From contig NC_012860.1 of NCBI RefSeq assembly GCF_000026945.1, positions 1 through 64,000 of the forward strand: DNA of 64,000 bases. The letters run 5' to 3'. Under the pieces are notes generated by a model that worked only from the letters and a program-made list of their open reading frames with translations, ran no database searches and was not told the DNA's origin. Of this stretch, positions 48,528 to 59,596 are shown in pieces. The position numbers were made by a program, and so were the translations under genes. Every line of letters starts with the position of its first letter. Position 1 is the first letter of the stretch. This DNA comes from Candida dubliniensis CD36 (lineage: Eukaryota; Ascomycota; Pichiomycetes; Serinales; Debaryomycetaceae).

Positions 48528-49950
48528 CTAAGCACAAACATGAGAACAAAAGTTATAACCAGTTTAGCAAACTTCTGTTAAACCTTTTTAATGTAGATTT
48601 ATAACTTTGTGGTAAGTTTGGTTAAAAGTTGTGCTTGATAGTAGAATAATCATTTTTTTGGGGCAATTTTTACACAGAAAATTCATGAAATAGACGCAGG
48701 GCACGCCAGGACGTAAATATGTTCCCTGTATCTTAATTATCAGATCTAAGTGGGTATTAGGCGGAAAACCCCATTTGCAAGTGATCACCACATACAATCT
48801 CGAGGGTTGACTGGGCACGCTATGATATAACCCATCAATTAAACCAAAACATGATACGCGTACCTGAGAACCTAGTTTTGTATTGTAAGCAAATTGACAT
48901 CATCAAAGAATGTTAGTGTTCGATTATCCCTTTCAAGGGTACGCGTCGTGTGATCGTGCTACTAGCTGTCAACGCTTTGTAATTTTGCAATAAACGTAGT
49001 CCTTGCATTGACAAAGACGATAAAAAGGCTAGCTTGAGAATGTTGCTCTATCTGGAATTAGCATAGCCTCAATTCTTTCTTTTGATTCATGTACCTTTGT
49101 GTAAATGTATTGTTCCGGCACACAAAACATAGACCAATACTATGCAGTATTATCACAAAGCGTTGTTGTGACAGTGTTTATGAAAACGCCTAAACTGGTT
49201 ATATTGAAAAAAATAGAAACCAATGATGACAGACAGCGACAAGCTATATAAATACCTTTCAACATGATCGTAGGCCTTATAATCTGTAATGGCTACGTTA
49301 TTGGTGAGGGGAGAGCCAAAGTGAATGGCAATATCTTTGTCTTGGCGGATACAAAAAAAGCCTTGTTTGAATTATGCTGAAATATTTTAACAGGGAAGAG
49401 AAAAAAGTAATATCCATTTGGCTTAAACTATGCTGGCGGGGTACCAGCCTTGTAGTGATACCAAATGGTACGTCGCAGTAAGCTTGTAGGTTGGTGCAAA
49501 TCTTGAGAATTAGCAAGATACCAAGTGGTAGTACTATTCCCTCAACACGAGTCTAGGTCCGATTAACAGACGAGCAAACAAAGGAAAAAAGTAGTTCTTC
49601 CAATCACATTGTCGTACTATTTTTTTTTTTGCTAAACATGACACGAAATTTTTTCTCATTTGTTTTGCTTTAATTTTAGCCGACAAACGAAAAAACCAAT
49701 TTGGGTTAAAAAAAATTTTTCCATTTTCCATTTTCTCCAAAATATTTTAAAATGGGCACAGCCAACAACAACACCAGCAGCATAATTGTACAGTAATAAA
49801 TGGCGAAATTATTGACATTTACTTTTGTGTATCCCTCAATACTATTTTTTCTTTTTCTCTTTCATCGAATCTCTGTTTCATATTTAATCAACAATTAGTC
49901 CAAATCAAGAACTGATTTTTTTTTTTTCTTCTTCATCTTACTTTTTTTTT
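48528..49950. other. Long intergenic region before PHR2
   Basis: 1.4 kb with only short unconvincing ORFs. It includes poly-T tracts near the PHR2 side. I find no tRNA or clear snoRNA. The length fits the large regulatory promoters typical of pH-controlled cell-wall genes. Confidence 0.5.
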
Positions 49951-49954
49951 CTTG

Positions 49955-49962
49955 TTTCTTGG
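49955..49962 (-). promoter_or_regulatory. Rim101-type site 1 before PHR2
   Basis: TTTCTTGG on the plus strand is CCAAGAAA on the minus strand, the C. albicans Rim101 binding consensus. It lies 119 bases before the PHR2 ATG within a pyrimidine-rich leader. Confidence 0.5.
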
Positions 49963-50029
49963 CTTGTCCCCTTACCTATTTTTTTTTTTCTTGACATTCA
50001 TCCGTTTTTCGTTTAATACTTCCTTCTTC

Positions 50030-50037
50030 CCAAGAAA
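50030..50037 (+). promoter_or_regulatory. Rim101-type site 2 before PHR2
   Basis: CCAAGAAA lies 44 bases before the PHR2 ATG, inverted relative to site 1. Rim101 represses PHR2 at alkaline pH in C. albicans, and two sites near the start fit repression. A chance match in this A/T- and pyrimidine-rich leader is possible. Confidence 0.5.
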
Positions 50038-50080
50038 TTCAAGGAATAATCGTCAAAGAAACTATACACATTCGATCGCT

Positions 50081-51543
50081 ATGTTGTTGAAATCTTTATT
50101 CCCATCTATCTTGGCTGCTGCTTCATTCGTTTCATCCGTGGCTGCCGAAGATTTGCCTGCTATTGAAATTGTTGGTAACAAATTCTTCTACTCCAACAAC
50201 GGATCCCAATTTTTCATCAAAGGTATTGCTTACCAACAAAATAACTTGGACTCCAATGATTCATTTGTTGATCCATTAGCTAATCCAGAACACTGTAAAA
50301 GAGATATTCCTTACTTGGAAGCTGTTGACACCAACGTCATCAGAGTTTATGCTTTAGACACCAGTCAAGACCATACCGAATGTATGCAAATGTTGCAAGA
50401 TGCTGGTATTTACGTCATTGCAGATTTGTCTCAACCAGACGAATCCATCAACAGAAACGATCCATCCTGGGATTTGGATCTTTTCGAAAGATACACTTCA
50501 GTTGTCGACTTGTTCCACAACTACACTAACATTTTGGGTTTCTTTGCCGGTAACGAAGTCACCAACAAGAAATCAAACACTGACGCTTCTGCTTTCGTCA
50601 AGGCTGCTATCAGAGACACCAAGGCTTATATCAAAAGCAAAGGTTACAGAAAGATCCCAGTTGGTTACTCTGCCAATGATGATTCCGCCATTAGAGTTTC
50701 ATTAGCCGAATACTTTGCCTGTGGTGATGACGATAAAGCTGCCGATTTCTTTGGTATGAACATGTACGAATGGTGTGGAGACTCTTCCTACAAAGCTTCT
50801 GGTTATGAATCTGCTACCACCGACTACAAAAACTTGGGTATCCCAATCTTCTTTTCCGAATACGGTTGTAACGAAGTTAGACCAAGAAAATTTACAGAAG
50901 TCGGTACTATTTTCGGTGACCAAATGACTCCAGTCTGGTCTGGTGGTATTGTTTACATGTACTTTGAAGAAGAAAACAAATACGGTTTGGTCAGTGTCAA
51001 AGACAATTCTGTTTCTACTTTGCAAGATTACGCCAACTATAAATCAGAAATTAAAAGCATTAGCCCAAGCTCCGCTAAGGCTTCTGCCGAATCTGCCTCC
51101 TCCATTTCTAGAACTTCTTGTCCAACCAACACTAATAATTGGGAAGCATCTACTGACTTGCCACCAACCCCAGATAAAGATGTGTGTGAATGTATGAGTG
51201 CCTCATTGAAATGTGTTGTTGACGACAAGGTTGATTCAGACGATTACGCTGATTTGTTTGACTACATCTGTGCCAAGATTGACTGTAGCGGTATTAATGC
51301 CAACGCTACCAAAGGTAATTACGGTGCTTACTCCCCATGTCATAGCAAGGATAAATTGAGTTTTGTCATGAACTTGTACTACGAAGAAAACAAGGAAAGT
51401 AAATCTGCTTGTGACTTTGGTGGTTCTGCTTCGTTGCAAAGTGCTAAAACTGCTGGCAGCTGTTCTGCTTACTTGTCCTCTGCTGGTTCTTCAGGATTGG
51501 GAACTGTATCTGGTACCGTCAGAACTGACACTTCTCAATCTAC

Positions 51544-51576
<33 letters not shown>

Positions 51577-51751
51577 CGGTTCTGGTTCTGGCTCTGGCTC
51601 TGGATCTTCTTCATCATCTTCTTCTTCCAGTTCATCATCTGGTTCAAGTGGTAAGAAATCTGCTGCCAGCATTGTTTCTGTCAACTTGTTGACCAAGATT
51701 GCCACTATCGGTATTTCTATCGTTGTTGGTTTCGGTTTAATTACCATGTAA
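50081..51751 (+). CDS. PHR2: GPI-anchored beta-1,3-glucanosyltransferase PHR2
   Basis: 556 residues from ATG 50081, which starts the signal peptide [16 protein letters not shown]. The open frame upstream lacks this feature. The GH72 domain spans about 25-340, with acid/base Glu in F-A-G-N-E-V-T and nucleophile Glu in F-F-S-E-Y-G-C-N-E. The Cys-rich CBM43 (X8) module is at about 375-465 ([10 protein letters not shown]). A Ser/Gly-rich stalk (about 490-525) includes a run of Ser-Gly dipeptides, and a hydrophobic GPI signal ends the protein. It remodels wall glucan; in C. albicans PHR2 is the acid-pH form. The Ser-Gly run is longer than I recall in C. albicans. Confidence 0.96.
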
Positions 51752-51994
51752 AATAATTTTTAGAACAGTGATTCAAATATATATTTACGTATCCGTATAA
51801 TAGTCTAAATGGATATTGTTAACTACAAATTGTATTCAATTGCGCTGGAAGTGAGGTTGACTTTACAGTATTTGATATCACTTGACAGTCTAAGGTATGG
51901 TTGACACACCAACAAATATCTTGAAATGTTTTAGAAACTATCTATCTCCCGGTTGCACTCTTGATAAGACGTATCTAACCCACCATTGACCCTC

Positions 51995-53915
51995 TCATGA
52001 TTCCCTAAAAGGTTTATGTAAAGTCACGGTGTCTAGCAACTCTTTATACTGCTCTGTTACGTCGTCGTTGTCAATTCCTCTACCTTTACTGGTAAATGTT
52101 GTAGGATACTTGAGTTCTTCGGCATAGCATTTCCTAACATTTCGAGCCAATTGATAATCCAACAACAGCTGATCATTATTCAAACGCATTTCTGATTATC
52201 AGTCGTTTCATCAATAAGAAATTTCATTTGTAAAGTGCTGATATTGCCACTACTGTTAATGTAATCGTTATTTGACCAGGGTGGGGATCCAAATGTTAAG
52301 CGTGTTTGAGAAAATATAATCTTGGTACAGTTTATTGGTGATTCCACTGAGGTACTCCCGTCTGAGATTCTGAACAATGTGATTGGTTATGTAGCAAGGG
52401 ACCCCATTTAGCATTGACAATTTAACTGGCGCCAAATCTGTCAATTTGTTTTCGACGATCATGGATATCTCTTCCATTATATTTCGATGCTCTACTTACT
52501 ACCACGTTACTCAATCCCGTAATATCAATATAAACACCCGTGTCCACATCAATAAACCTGGCATCAATGTGATTACCATCATTCGCTATATCCCTGTTGT
52601 GAATAAAAGTACCCACATCTATCAAATATTTCCCAAATTCTTCTCGTAAGTCTTCAACTACCAACGTTTGATTATACCACTCTCCTAACTTGGCTAACTG
52701 CTTTATTGGCATTTCAATATCTAAATCGTTGTCGTAAGGAAAGATGGCCCCATTCCAGTACCAACTCAATAACGGACCATGGGCAATCCAACTAACAATT
52801 CCATACTTTTCAGTGAATCTAAACCAATTACGAAGTAACCGTTCCAATATAATTGCAGTTCGTGCACCATCTTTGAGTTTCCCATTGAAAAACCTCCAAT
52901 CGTAATGCCACCCTGAATCTTGGTTCACATTACCCACAGTCATAGTTGCTTCATTGAAATATCTAGTTTCCGGGATCCAGAGATTCTTGAATCACAATAG
53001 ACCTTTTTAACAATCACAAATATGATTGTTCGTGTTGATTCGAGTCAGACTTTGCCTCCAAGTTCTTTATTGATTCAAGCACAAAATCCTTTTCATATTC
53101 AAATTCACTCAAGGGTATATCTATTATTGGTTTTGGTTTATAAACATTAGATCCTTGCGTTAACTTTTCAAATTCAGCAACTGGATCTATTTTAGATTTC
53201 TTGAAGCTGTCCCTTAATTTGTCTGGTTTCTCTTTAAAGACATCAAATACAAGATCCTCGCCCTTGTCGTTCATAAATATAACTTTACACGGAATAGGCA
53301 TACTTGTTAGCACGTGTGTTTTCCCTTGCAAAATCCTAATATACTAGGTTGCTGAAAATACAGTATGCTCAAACTGCACAAATCTTGGGAACTGTTCGTA
53401 TGAATCAACACCATACTCTTGTAGTTGGGACAAGTTTAACAGTTTACAATCAGCACAACCAAAATAGCGAGTATTTTCTTTACACAACTCTTTATCTTTG
53501 TCAAATTGTAAGTGAATATGATTTAGATTATCCAAACATTGAGAAGCTTATCAACCGGCTATAATTAGTTGTTCAAGGGTGACTAATCAGCCCAATGGAA
53601 TGCTAGACGAAATATTTTGATTGATATGGTTTAATATCAAGCCAAATGTTAATTTAGGATCTTGAAATATTTGATTGGTTTTTTTTGGAATACGGTATTG
53701 CGAGGACACTACTGGTGATCCAATACTCGTTCGTCAACTTCCTTAGCATATTCCACTAAAAGATTAGTCGAGTCTAGTGGTATATTCAACAAAGTCAAAT
53801 GTGAATCATTATTGCCAAAATAATGATAAAATGACAAGTATAGGGTATTAGCTATTAATAACAAAATCAAAGCTATACAGTGTTTTTTTTGCTCAATTAA
53901 AGATGATAAGGCAAA
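51995..53915 (-). pseudogene. Decayed MNN4-family (LicD-domain) mannosylphosphate-transfer gene
   Basis: Fragments in successive frames run in the right order. A membrane anchor and stalk (A-L-I-L-L-L-I-A-N-T-L-Y-L-S-F-Y, 53900-53720) comes first, then 53535-53344 (Y-F-G-C-A-D-C-K), then 53331-53014. The LicD core follows at 52943-52422 (W-H-Y-D-W-R-F-F-N-G...P-Y-D-N-D-L-D-I-E-M-P), and the C-terminal part from 52477 to 51995. There is no start ATG before the anchor, and at least four frame breaks. Mnn4 proteins regulate mannosylphosphate addition to wall mannans in the Golgi. Intact relatives exist elsewhere in Candida genomes. The decay is advanced but every domain is still traceable. Confidence 0.8.
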
Positions 53916-54736
53916 ACAAAACTACATTACGTAGCACTAGTAAACATTTCTACAAAAAACACAAGGACGACCATTTATATCTTAAGCACTGCAACACGAC
54001 AGCAAAAACATGTTTCCTTAATGGAAGGCAATGACAGAACACTGAAAGTATCCTTACATATATTTTTAAAACATAATATTGTACAATCTTAAAAAGTTTC
54101 TGAAAGGGTGGTATTTTTCTTCATTATATCGGAAAATATCAAAAGGGAAAACATAAAACATAAAATTACATGTTACATAATAAATTGGGGTATAAGGAAG
54201 GTAAAACAGATACACAAGGCAGAATTGGCCCCGTTTCGCAACCAGTGCACTTTACATAAGGACACCATTTAATGGTGAAATTCTTTAAGCCAAAAAAAAA
54301 AAAAAATAAATGAGGTGCTAACTTTATTTTAATTGGATGTGAAGTAGTATGAAATCATATCGTGTGTGGACTAATGGCAACCCCCACTTGGGCACACACC
54401 TCCAGCCGGCTGGTGACCTTAGGTTCCCGTTTTCTCAGTCTCATTCTTGGCAGTTCCTCTACAGCAGTGACGCACATTTACCAGTATTCCACATAGTCTC
54501 TAGTGCAAATGTTAGTTTTGATTAAACTTCCTTCCTAGAATAGTGACTGACGGAAAGACATGCCACTATAGTATCTGTACAGTTTCTGGCTCATATGATT
54601 TCACCCTGTTTGTTGCGGGTTAGAAAAGTGCCACACCTGGTATCATTCAACCAAAGGGGGGCAATTATTACCACCATTCAAGCTATTTGCTCACTGCTCT
54701 CCATACCAGATTGAGGACTGGCTAGCACTGCACCCA
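53916..54736. other. Intergenic region with a GC-richer structured block
   Basis: The first part is AT-rich and featureless. From about 54355 to 54720 the base composition is clearly more G/C-rich, and includes the perfect 12-base palindrome CCAGCCGGCTGG (54402-54413) with flanking complementarity and no ORF. It could be a small RNA gene or a long BFA1 3' UTR. I tried snRNA, RNase P and SRP signatures by eye and found none. Confidence 0.35.
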
Positions 54737-56023
54737 CTACTCTTCAATTATCATTTTGCGGATCTCCCAGTAATGGTCAGTGTTAAACTCACTGGTTGTG
54801 TCAATGAACCAATGGCTGATTTTCTTTTCAATCTTTGCTTGCTCTTTTTGGAATTTCTCAACGAGTTTCAGGCTGATTTCAAAATCCAGATGATATGCTT
54901 CATTGGTCTTACTAGGAGCAGTAGCTGTTGCCGCTGTTGAAGTGGTGCGTTGGGTAAATTGACTCAATCCCCTAACTGGTGACTGTAGCTGTTTAACGGC
55001 TAAATCAGGTATATCATCAAAGACATCATGTTCGCTTTCAGTGTTGATCCATCGTAGGTTCTGTTCGTCATAAATCATGTTTCCCTGTCGTTTCTTGGGT
55101 TTGTTCTCCTTGTGAGTTATTAAAGATGGTTTTTCAAATCGAATCAAATCAATATCATTTCCTTCCCATCTATTTTTTTCTTTGTTAAGTTTCATATTGC
55201 TGATGGAGGGATATGCAACAGGCACGTCACTATTGTTATTTAAACACCTTACAGTTCCCATTTTCTTGTGGTGGGGATGATAAGACTTTGTTTCCTTGTA
55301 TTTGCTGAGTAGCTGATTCTTGTTATAAAACGATGGAATTCTATCTAACTTTTGTTTCACTCGATTGTCACATTTAAACTCTCCATAAGATTTATACTTC
55401 TTTAGTGTCGGTATATTACTTCGAAGTGTGGGCATGGACGGTTGTATTCGCAATTTGGTCTCAAAATCTTTATCAAACCCTTGCGCAAAATCTTCCACAT
55501 CATCTCTAACATATTCATAGTTGACGGTCTTCTCATCATCCAACTGATCCAAAAGAGTCAAATTTTCGTTGGTCAACTTATTGAAATCTTTCAACCGCAA
55601 CGTTTGATTGGGATCATAATCTTTATGTCGTTTCTGCATCAATTCCATTTGCTCTCTTTCTGCTTCCCGTTGCTTGGCAACTTTTGTGGCTATTAATCGT
55701 TGATTCATTTGCTGGTATATACTCTGGTTCTTATTAAATCCTTCCCACTCAAATTCTTGATCTGAAAATTCCGATGTGAGATCAGTCTCATTCTCCTCAC
55801 TATATTCACTCAACGTTTCTCGTGTTATTCTTTTCCCATTCACCGTCCTCGTATTTGGTGACTGTCCTGTTATGGCAAACAGCGGCGACAGTACCAGCAG
55901 CAGGAGAGAAAACTTGTTAACTTTGAGTGTTTCTCCATCCTGGTAATCTATTCCTTCAATGTCACCAAATAACTCATCCTCTTCGGAAAACTGCCGAAGT
56001 AACGTTAATTTATCAGATACCAT
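54737..56023 (-). CDS. BFA1: Bub2/Bfa1 GAP subunit BFA1 (Byr4-like)
   Basis: 428 residues. The N-terminus is acidic (S-E-E-D-E-L-F-G-D-I-E-G). C-terminal motifs N-R-W-E-G-N-D-I-D-L-I-R-F-E, then G-N-M-I-Y-D-E-Q-N-L-R-W-I and D-V-F-D-D-I-P-D-L, are those of Bfa1/Byr4. With Bub2 it forms the GTPase-activating complex for Tem1 at the spindle pole, restraining mitotic exit. Five CTG codons cluster at 55880-55903. With the standard code they would make a spurious hydrophobic stretch; read as Ser they give a Ser-rich loop, as expected. The protein is somewhat shorter than S. cerevisiae Bfa1 (about 570). Confidence 0.82.
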   Translation of the reverse strand: MVSDKLTLLRQFSEEDELFGDIEGIDYQDGETLKVNKFSLLLLVLSPLFAITGQSPNTRTVNGKRITRETLSEYSEENETDLTSEFSDQEFEWEGFNKNQSIYQQMNQRLIATKVAKQREAEREQMELMQKRHKDYDPNQTLRLKDFNKLTNENLTLLDQLDDEKTVNYEYVRDDVEDFAQGFDKDFETKLRIQPSMPTLRSNIPTLKKYKSYGEFKCDNRVKQKLDRIPSFYNKNQLLSKYKETKSYHPHHKKMGTVRCLNNNSDVPVAYPSISNMKLNKEKNRWEGNDIDLIRFEKPSLITHKENKPKKRQGNMIYDEQNLRWINTESEHDVFDDIPDLAVKQLQSPVRGLSQFTQRTTSTAATATAPSKTNEAYHLDFEISLKLVEKFQKEQAKIEKKISHWFIDTTSEFNTDHYWEIRKMIIEE

Positions 56024-56346
56024 CGATAATAGTTAGAATGGGTATACATGAACTGAAAATAATATATATATATAAGGTTTTGAATGGGGTAAATTATTCA
56101 AAAGACAAAAAAAAAAAAAGTAAGGACAGATCAGAAGATTGGTTTCCTTTTTTTTTTCTGTTGGTTAGAGTATGTGTTTTGTTTACAAATCGGATTGAAA
56201 CATCGATTTCATCAATTGCACACGACCAGAGTATGGTTGGGTCAAAGCTATAACGAGAGTCACTCCGTAATAGTAGTCTGGTCTAAGAAGCCTTTAGCAG
56301 TGTTCAGGTTGGCCTAACTTTTGGTACAAAAGTACCAAAAAATAAA

Positions 56347-56419
56347 TGCTCTCAGCAGGATTCGAACCTACAATCTCCTCATTACTAGTGAGGTGCCTTA
56401 CCAACTTGGCCATAAGAGC
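56347..56419 (-). tRNA. tRNA-Thr(AGU)
   Basis: 73 nt, no intron. The acceptor arms GCTCTTA and TGAGAGC pair (one G-U). The anticodon stem CCTCA/TGAGG encloses the loop CTAGTAA with anticodon AGT. The T arm has GGTTCGAATCC. The discriminator is A. CCA is not encoded, as usual in eukaryotes. Confidence 0.95.
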
Positions 56420-57050
56420 TTCTTGCGGGTTTTGAAATTTTTCACCCCTTTATAAAACACATATTATAAATCATCACGCTTTCTACTGATGATGTCATTT
56501 TGATGTTCAAGATAGATGTTTGGACGTTCAATGCAGTAGTTGGTATTACCCTTTTGTATTATCAGTGTCCTTTAGAGTAATATTTCTTTCCACACAAAAT
56601 ATTGAAACTGTTGTATTTTTTTAATACAAGTTTTCTGCAAAAATATATTCAAAAAAGAATAATGTCATCCAAGTTCAGAGAAATTTGTTCATAAACCATC
56701 TACACTTATTACACCAATACAACCAACCAAAAGAGCATGCTATCCTTATGCCCAAGCTGTTACTTAATTGGTCATTATCTGCCACCTCCTCGGATTCTAA
56801 CCTCATCTTGCGGTGTTCCAAAAAAATTATAGTTGCTTTTAATTTTTTTTTTTGCCTTGGACACATACTGTTACAAAACTTGAAATTTCACTTCTGTATT
56901 TTTAGCTCCAGCCCCATTTCAGGACACAAAACTGATGTTGCTACTATAGAAAAACATGGGAGATTAAAAACCAAAAAAAAAAAAATAAAAAGAACCACAC
57001 CCCTTAGTTTCCTTCTCTTTCATTCAAGACTGTTTCAATTGCATTAGAAT
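56420..57050. other. tRNA upstream flank and PNS1 promoter region
   Basis: AT-rich, with A/T homopolymers and overlapping short ORFs on both strands (56685-57047, 56675-56866) that lack protein-like patterns. No additional gene is supported. Confidence 0.5.
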
Positions 57051-58607
57051 ATGAGTGACTATCCACCGCCCAGTTACCCACCTCCAAACAATCCTCAATA
57101 CCAGCAACATCAGGATGATACCTACCATGTCCGCCCAGATATGGAGCGCCAGCAAGATTTTGGTTACTATGAAAAACCAACCCCATCACAAAACTTCGAT
57201 GACAGTTTCAAAGTTGAAAAACCCAAATTCAACGATTGGCCCTTTGCAATATTTTTTTGGTTAGTAGTCGCTGGGTTTATAGCCGTGGCAGGTATCACAT
57301 TGAATGCGTTAAGGTCCACGTATGGTTTCCAAGGAGGGTCAATTTACGGCTCAGGAAATACTTTTACATTGAACACGAACACAATCATTTTGTTTGCTTT
57401 TATTATAGTGATGGCATTCATCCTCTCTGCTGCAATAATTGTATTTGCCAGATTAGCGCCTAAGGCGTTTATTGTGACCGGTGTTATTTTGAATGTCGTT
57501 TTAGGTATCGGGACCGCCATCTTTTATTTTGTGGAAAAATACTACTCGGCTGCAATTGTGTTTCTTATCTTTGCATTGTTTGGTGCCTGGTGCTATTGGT
57601 CGTCCCGTCACAGAATCCCATTGAGTGCTACCATATTAACCATTGTCATTGATGTCATAAAAATGTATCCTTCGACTTTAATTGCTTCGTTTATTGGTCT
57701 TATTTTCAGTGCTGCCTTTAGTGCTTTGTTCAGTGTTGTTATTGTTGCAACATATGTGAAATACGACCCCAACAGCAATAATGAAGCGTGTTCAGTTGGT
57801 GGAGGCAGTTGCTCCAAGGGCAAGTTAATTGGTGTGTTGGTGTTTGTTTTCTTTGCTGGCTACTATATTTCCGAAGTGATTAGAAACGTCATCCATGTGG
57901 TTATTGCAGGAATTTATGGTACTTGGTACTATTTGGCAAATTCCGATCAAGGTGCCCCCAAACATCCAGCATTATCCTCATTGAAACGTGCATTGACTTA
58001 TTGTTTTGGATCAATTACTTTTGGGTCATTGATTGTGTCATTGATTCAACTATTGAGACAGTTTATTTCGATTCTTAGATCCAACTTTGCTGCTGACGGG
58101 AATGGCTGGGGTGTTTGTGGTATGATTGTTTTGGATTTCTTTGTCGGGTTTATTGATTGGTTGGTTCGTTATTTCAACAAATACGCTTACTGTTATGTTG
58201 CGTTGTATGGGAAAAGCTATATCAAATCGGCTAAGGATACATTTGATTTGATTCGTTTCAAAGGAATGGATGCATTGATCAATGATATGTTTATCAACAC
58301 CGCCTTGAACTTGTACTCTTTGTTTGTGGCTTATTTGGTTGCGCTATTAGCTTTCTTGTACTTGAAGTTCACCAAGCCAGACTACAATTCTGGCGGTGCA
58401 TTTTATGCTCCAGTTATCGCCTTTGCATTTTTAATTGCTGGCCAAATCAATCGTATCTCATTAACAGTAATTGAAAGTGGTACTGCAACTTTCTTTGTTG
58501 CCTTAGCCAAAGACCCAGAAATCTTCCAAATGACAAATAGAAACAGATTTGACGATATCTTTAGAAATTACCCTCAAGTATTGGAAAAGATCACTAGTGA
58601 CCATTAG
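57051..58607 (+). CDS. PNS1: Choline-transporter-like membrane protein PNS1
   Basis: 518 residues. The N-terminal ~65 are hydrophilic and Pro/Tyr/Gln-rich (Y-P-P-P-S-Y-P-P-P-N-N-P). Then follow about ten hydrophobic helices (W-P-F-A-I-F-F-W-L-V-V-A-G-F to near residue 480). The CTL signature region V-V-I-A-G-I-Y-G-T-W-Y-Y and the late F-N-K-Y-A-Y-C-Y-V-A-L-Y-G-K-S-Y-I are typical of the CTL/Pns1 family. S. cerevisiae Pns1 is a plasma-membrane protein of unclear transport role. A basic/polar C-tail ends the protein. The start ATG at 57051 is conserved in context. Confidence 0.9.
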   Translation: MSDYPPPSYPPPNNPQYQQHQDDTYHVRPDMERQQDFGYYEKPTPSQNFDDSFKVEKPKFNDWPFAIFFWLVVAGFIAVAGITLNALRSTYGFQGGSIYGSGNTFTLNTNTIILFAFIIVMAFILSAAIIVFARLAPKAFIVTGVILNVVLGIGTAIFYFVEKYYSAAIVFLIFALFGAWCYWSSRHRIPLSATILTIVIDVIKMYPSTLIASFIGLIFSAAFSALFSVVIVATYVKYDPNSNNEACSVGGGSCSKGKLIGVLVFVFFAGYYISEVIRNVIHVVIAGIYGTWYYLANSDQGAPKHPALSSLKRALTYCFGSITFGSLIVSLIQLLRQFISILRSNFAADGNGWGVCGMIVLDFFVGFIDWLVRYFNKYAYCYVALYGKSYIKSAKDTFDLIRFKGMDALINDMFINTALNLYSLFVAYLVALLAFLYLKFTKPDYNSGGAFYAPVIAFAFLIAGQINRISLTVIESGTATFFVALAKDPEIFQMTNRNRFDDIFRNYPQVLEKITSDH

Positions 58608-58762
58608 CTTGCCCAACTGTGTAGATTTTGTAATAATAAACAATTCTTTTTAGCGAAAACCGAGACCCCCCCAAAAAAAATGGCATTGACCAAAAAAAAA
58701 ACAAACCACCAGGGCAATCCGATTATCAATCTTAGTACAACATCCACCTTCCTACAAAGACC

Positions 58763-59596
58763 ATGTTGACACTTGCAATTGGTGATATTTTTGTTCCTGA
58801 ACGAGCAGTTGATTTGCCCAGCAAGTTTCGCAAACTATTAGCTCCTCAACCAAACAATACACCCAGTAATAGCAAAATAAACCAAGTGATATGTTTAGGC
58901 AACATCACAAATTCCTCTACAATATTACAGTTCTTAACCAATATATCTCCACAGTTTAATTTGGTTAAAGGTGAATTTGATAATCCTGTTGTTTTGTCCC
59001 AACAATTGTCTTTGCTAAATAAGAATAGCAATATCCCACTATACAATAGATTTGTTCACGATAATTTGAAAATAGGATACACAAACGGGTTTCAAGTAAT
59101 GCCAAGAGGTGACCCGCTAGCATTATCGGCATTTGCTAGAGAATTAGATGTGGACGTGTTGATTTGGGGAAGCACCCACAAGGTTGAAGCGTATACTTTG
59201 GATGGCAAGTTTTTTATAAACCCTGGAAGTGCCACAGGTGCATTTGGCTTTGACTGGCCAGAAAATGATGATGAAGAAGAAGAGGAGGAACAAGAGGAAG
59301 ACACGAGCAAAGACGATCGTGAAAAGTCAAACAAAGGAGTAGAGGAGAACGAAGATAACCCAGAAAACCATGACAGCAACACTAAGGAGACCAAAGATCC
59401 GGAATCTAAAGCAGAAAACGACACTAGCACGTCTGTTCTGGACTTCAAACAAAGTTTACAAGAAGTGAGTGATATAAACTCGAATATCCCTTCATTTTGC
59501 TTGCTTGACACGCATGGCTCAACATGCATCTTGTATATTTACACCCAAATTGATGGAGAAGTTAAGGTAGATAAAGTTACATACACAAAAGATTAG
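58763..59596 (+). CDS. VPS29: Retromer subunit VPS29
   Basis: 277 residues. It has a metallophosphoesterase fold: M-L-T-L-A-I-G-D-I-F-V-P, I-C-L-G-N-I-T (usually G-N-x-x), L-V-K-G-E-F-D, I-G-Y-T-N-G-F-Q, I-W-G-S-T-H-K and F-I-N-P-G-S-A-T-G-A. The strand T-C-I-L-Y-I-Y-T closes the fold. An acidic insertion (about residues 170-235, with E-E-E-E-E-E-Q-E-E-D) lies between the last strands; S. cerevisiae Vps29 also carries an insertion, human VPS29 (about 182 residues) does not. It works with Vps35 and Vps26 in endosome-to-Golgi recycling. Its stop overlaps CDC36 by four bases in convergent orientation. Confidence 0.93.
   Translation: MLTLAIGDIFVPERAVDLPSKFRKLLAPQPNNTPSNSKINQVICLGNITNSSTILQFLTNISPQFNLVKGEFDNPVVLSQQLSLLNKNSNIPLYNRFVHDNLKIGYTNGFQVMPRGDPLALSAFARELDVDVLIWGSTHKVEAYTLDGKFFINPGSATGAFGFDWPENDDEEEEEEQEEDTSKDDREKSNKGVEENEDNPENHDSNTKETKDPESKAENDTSTSVLDFKQSLQEVSDINSNIPSFCLLDTHGSTCILYIYTQIDGEVKVDKVTYTKD

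Noticed and set aside
54560..54600. AGTATCTGT resembling the U2 snRNA branch-recognition region
   Set aside because: The conserved U2 5' end and flanking sequence are absent.
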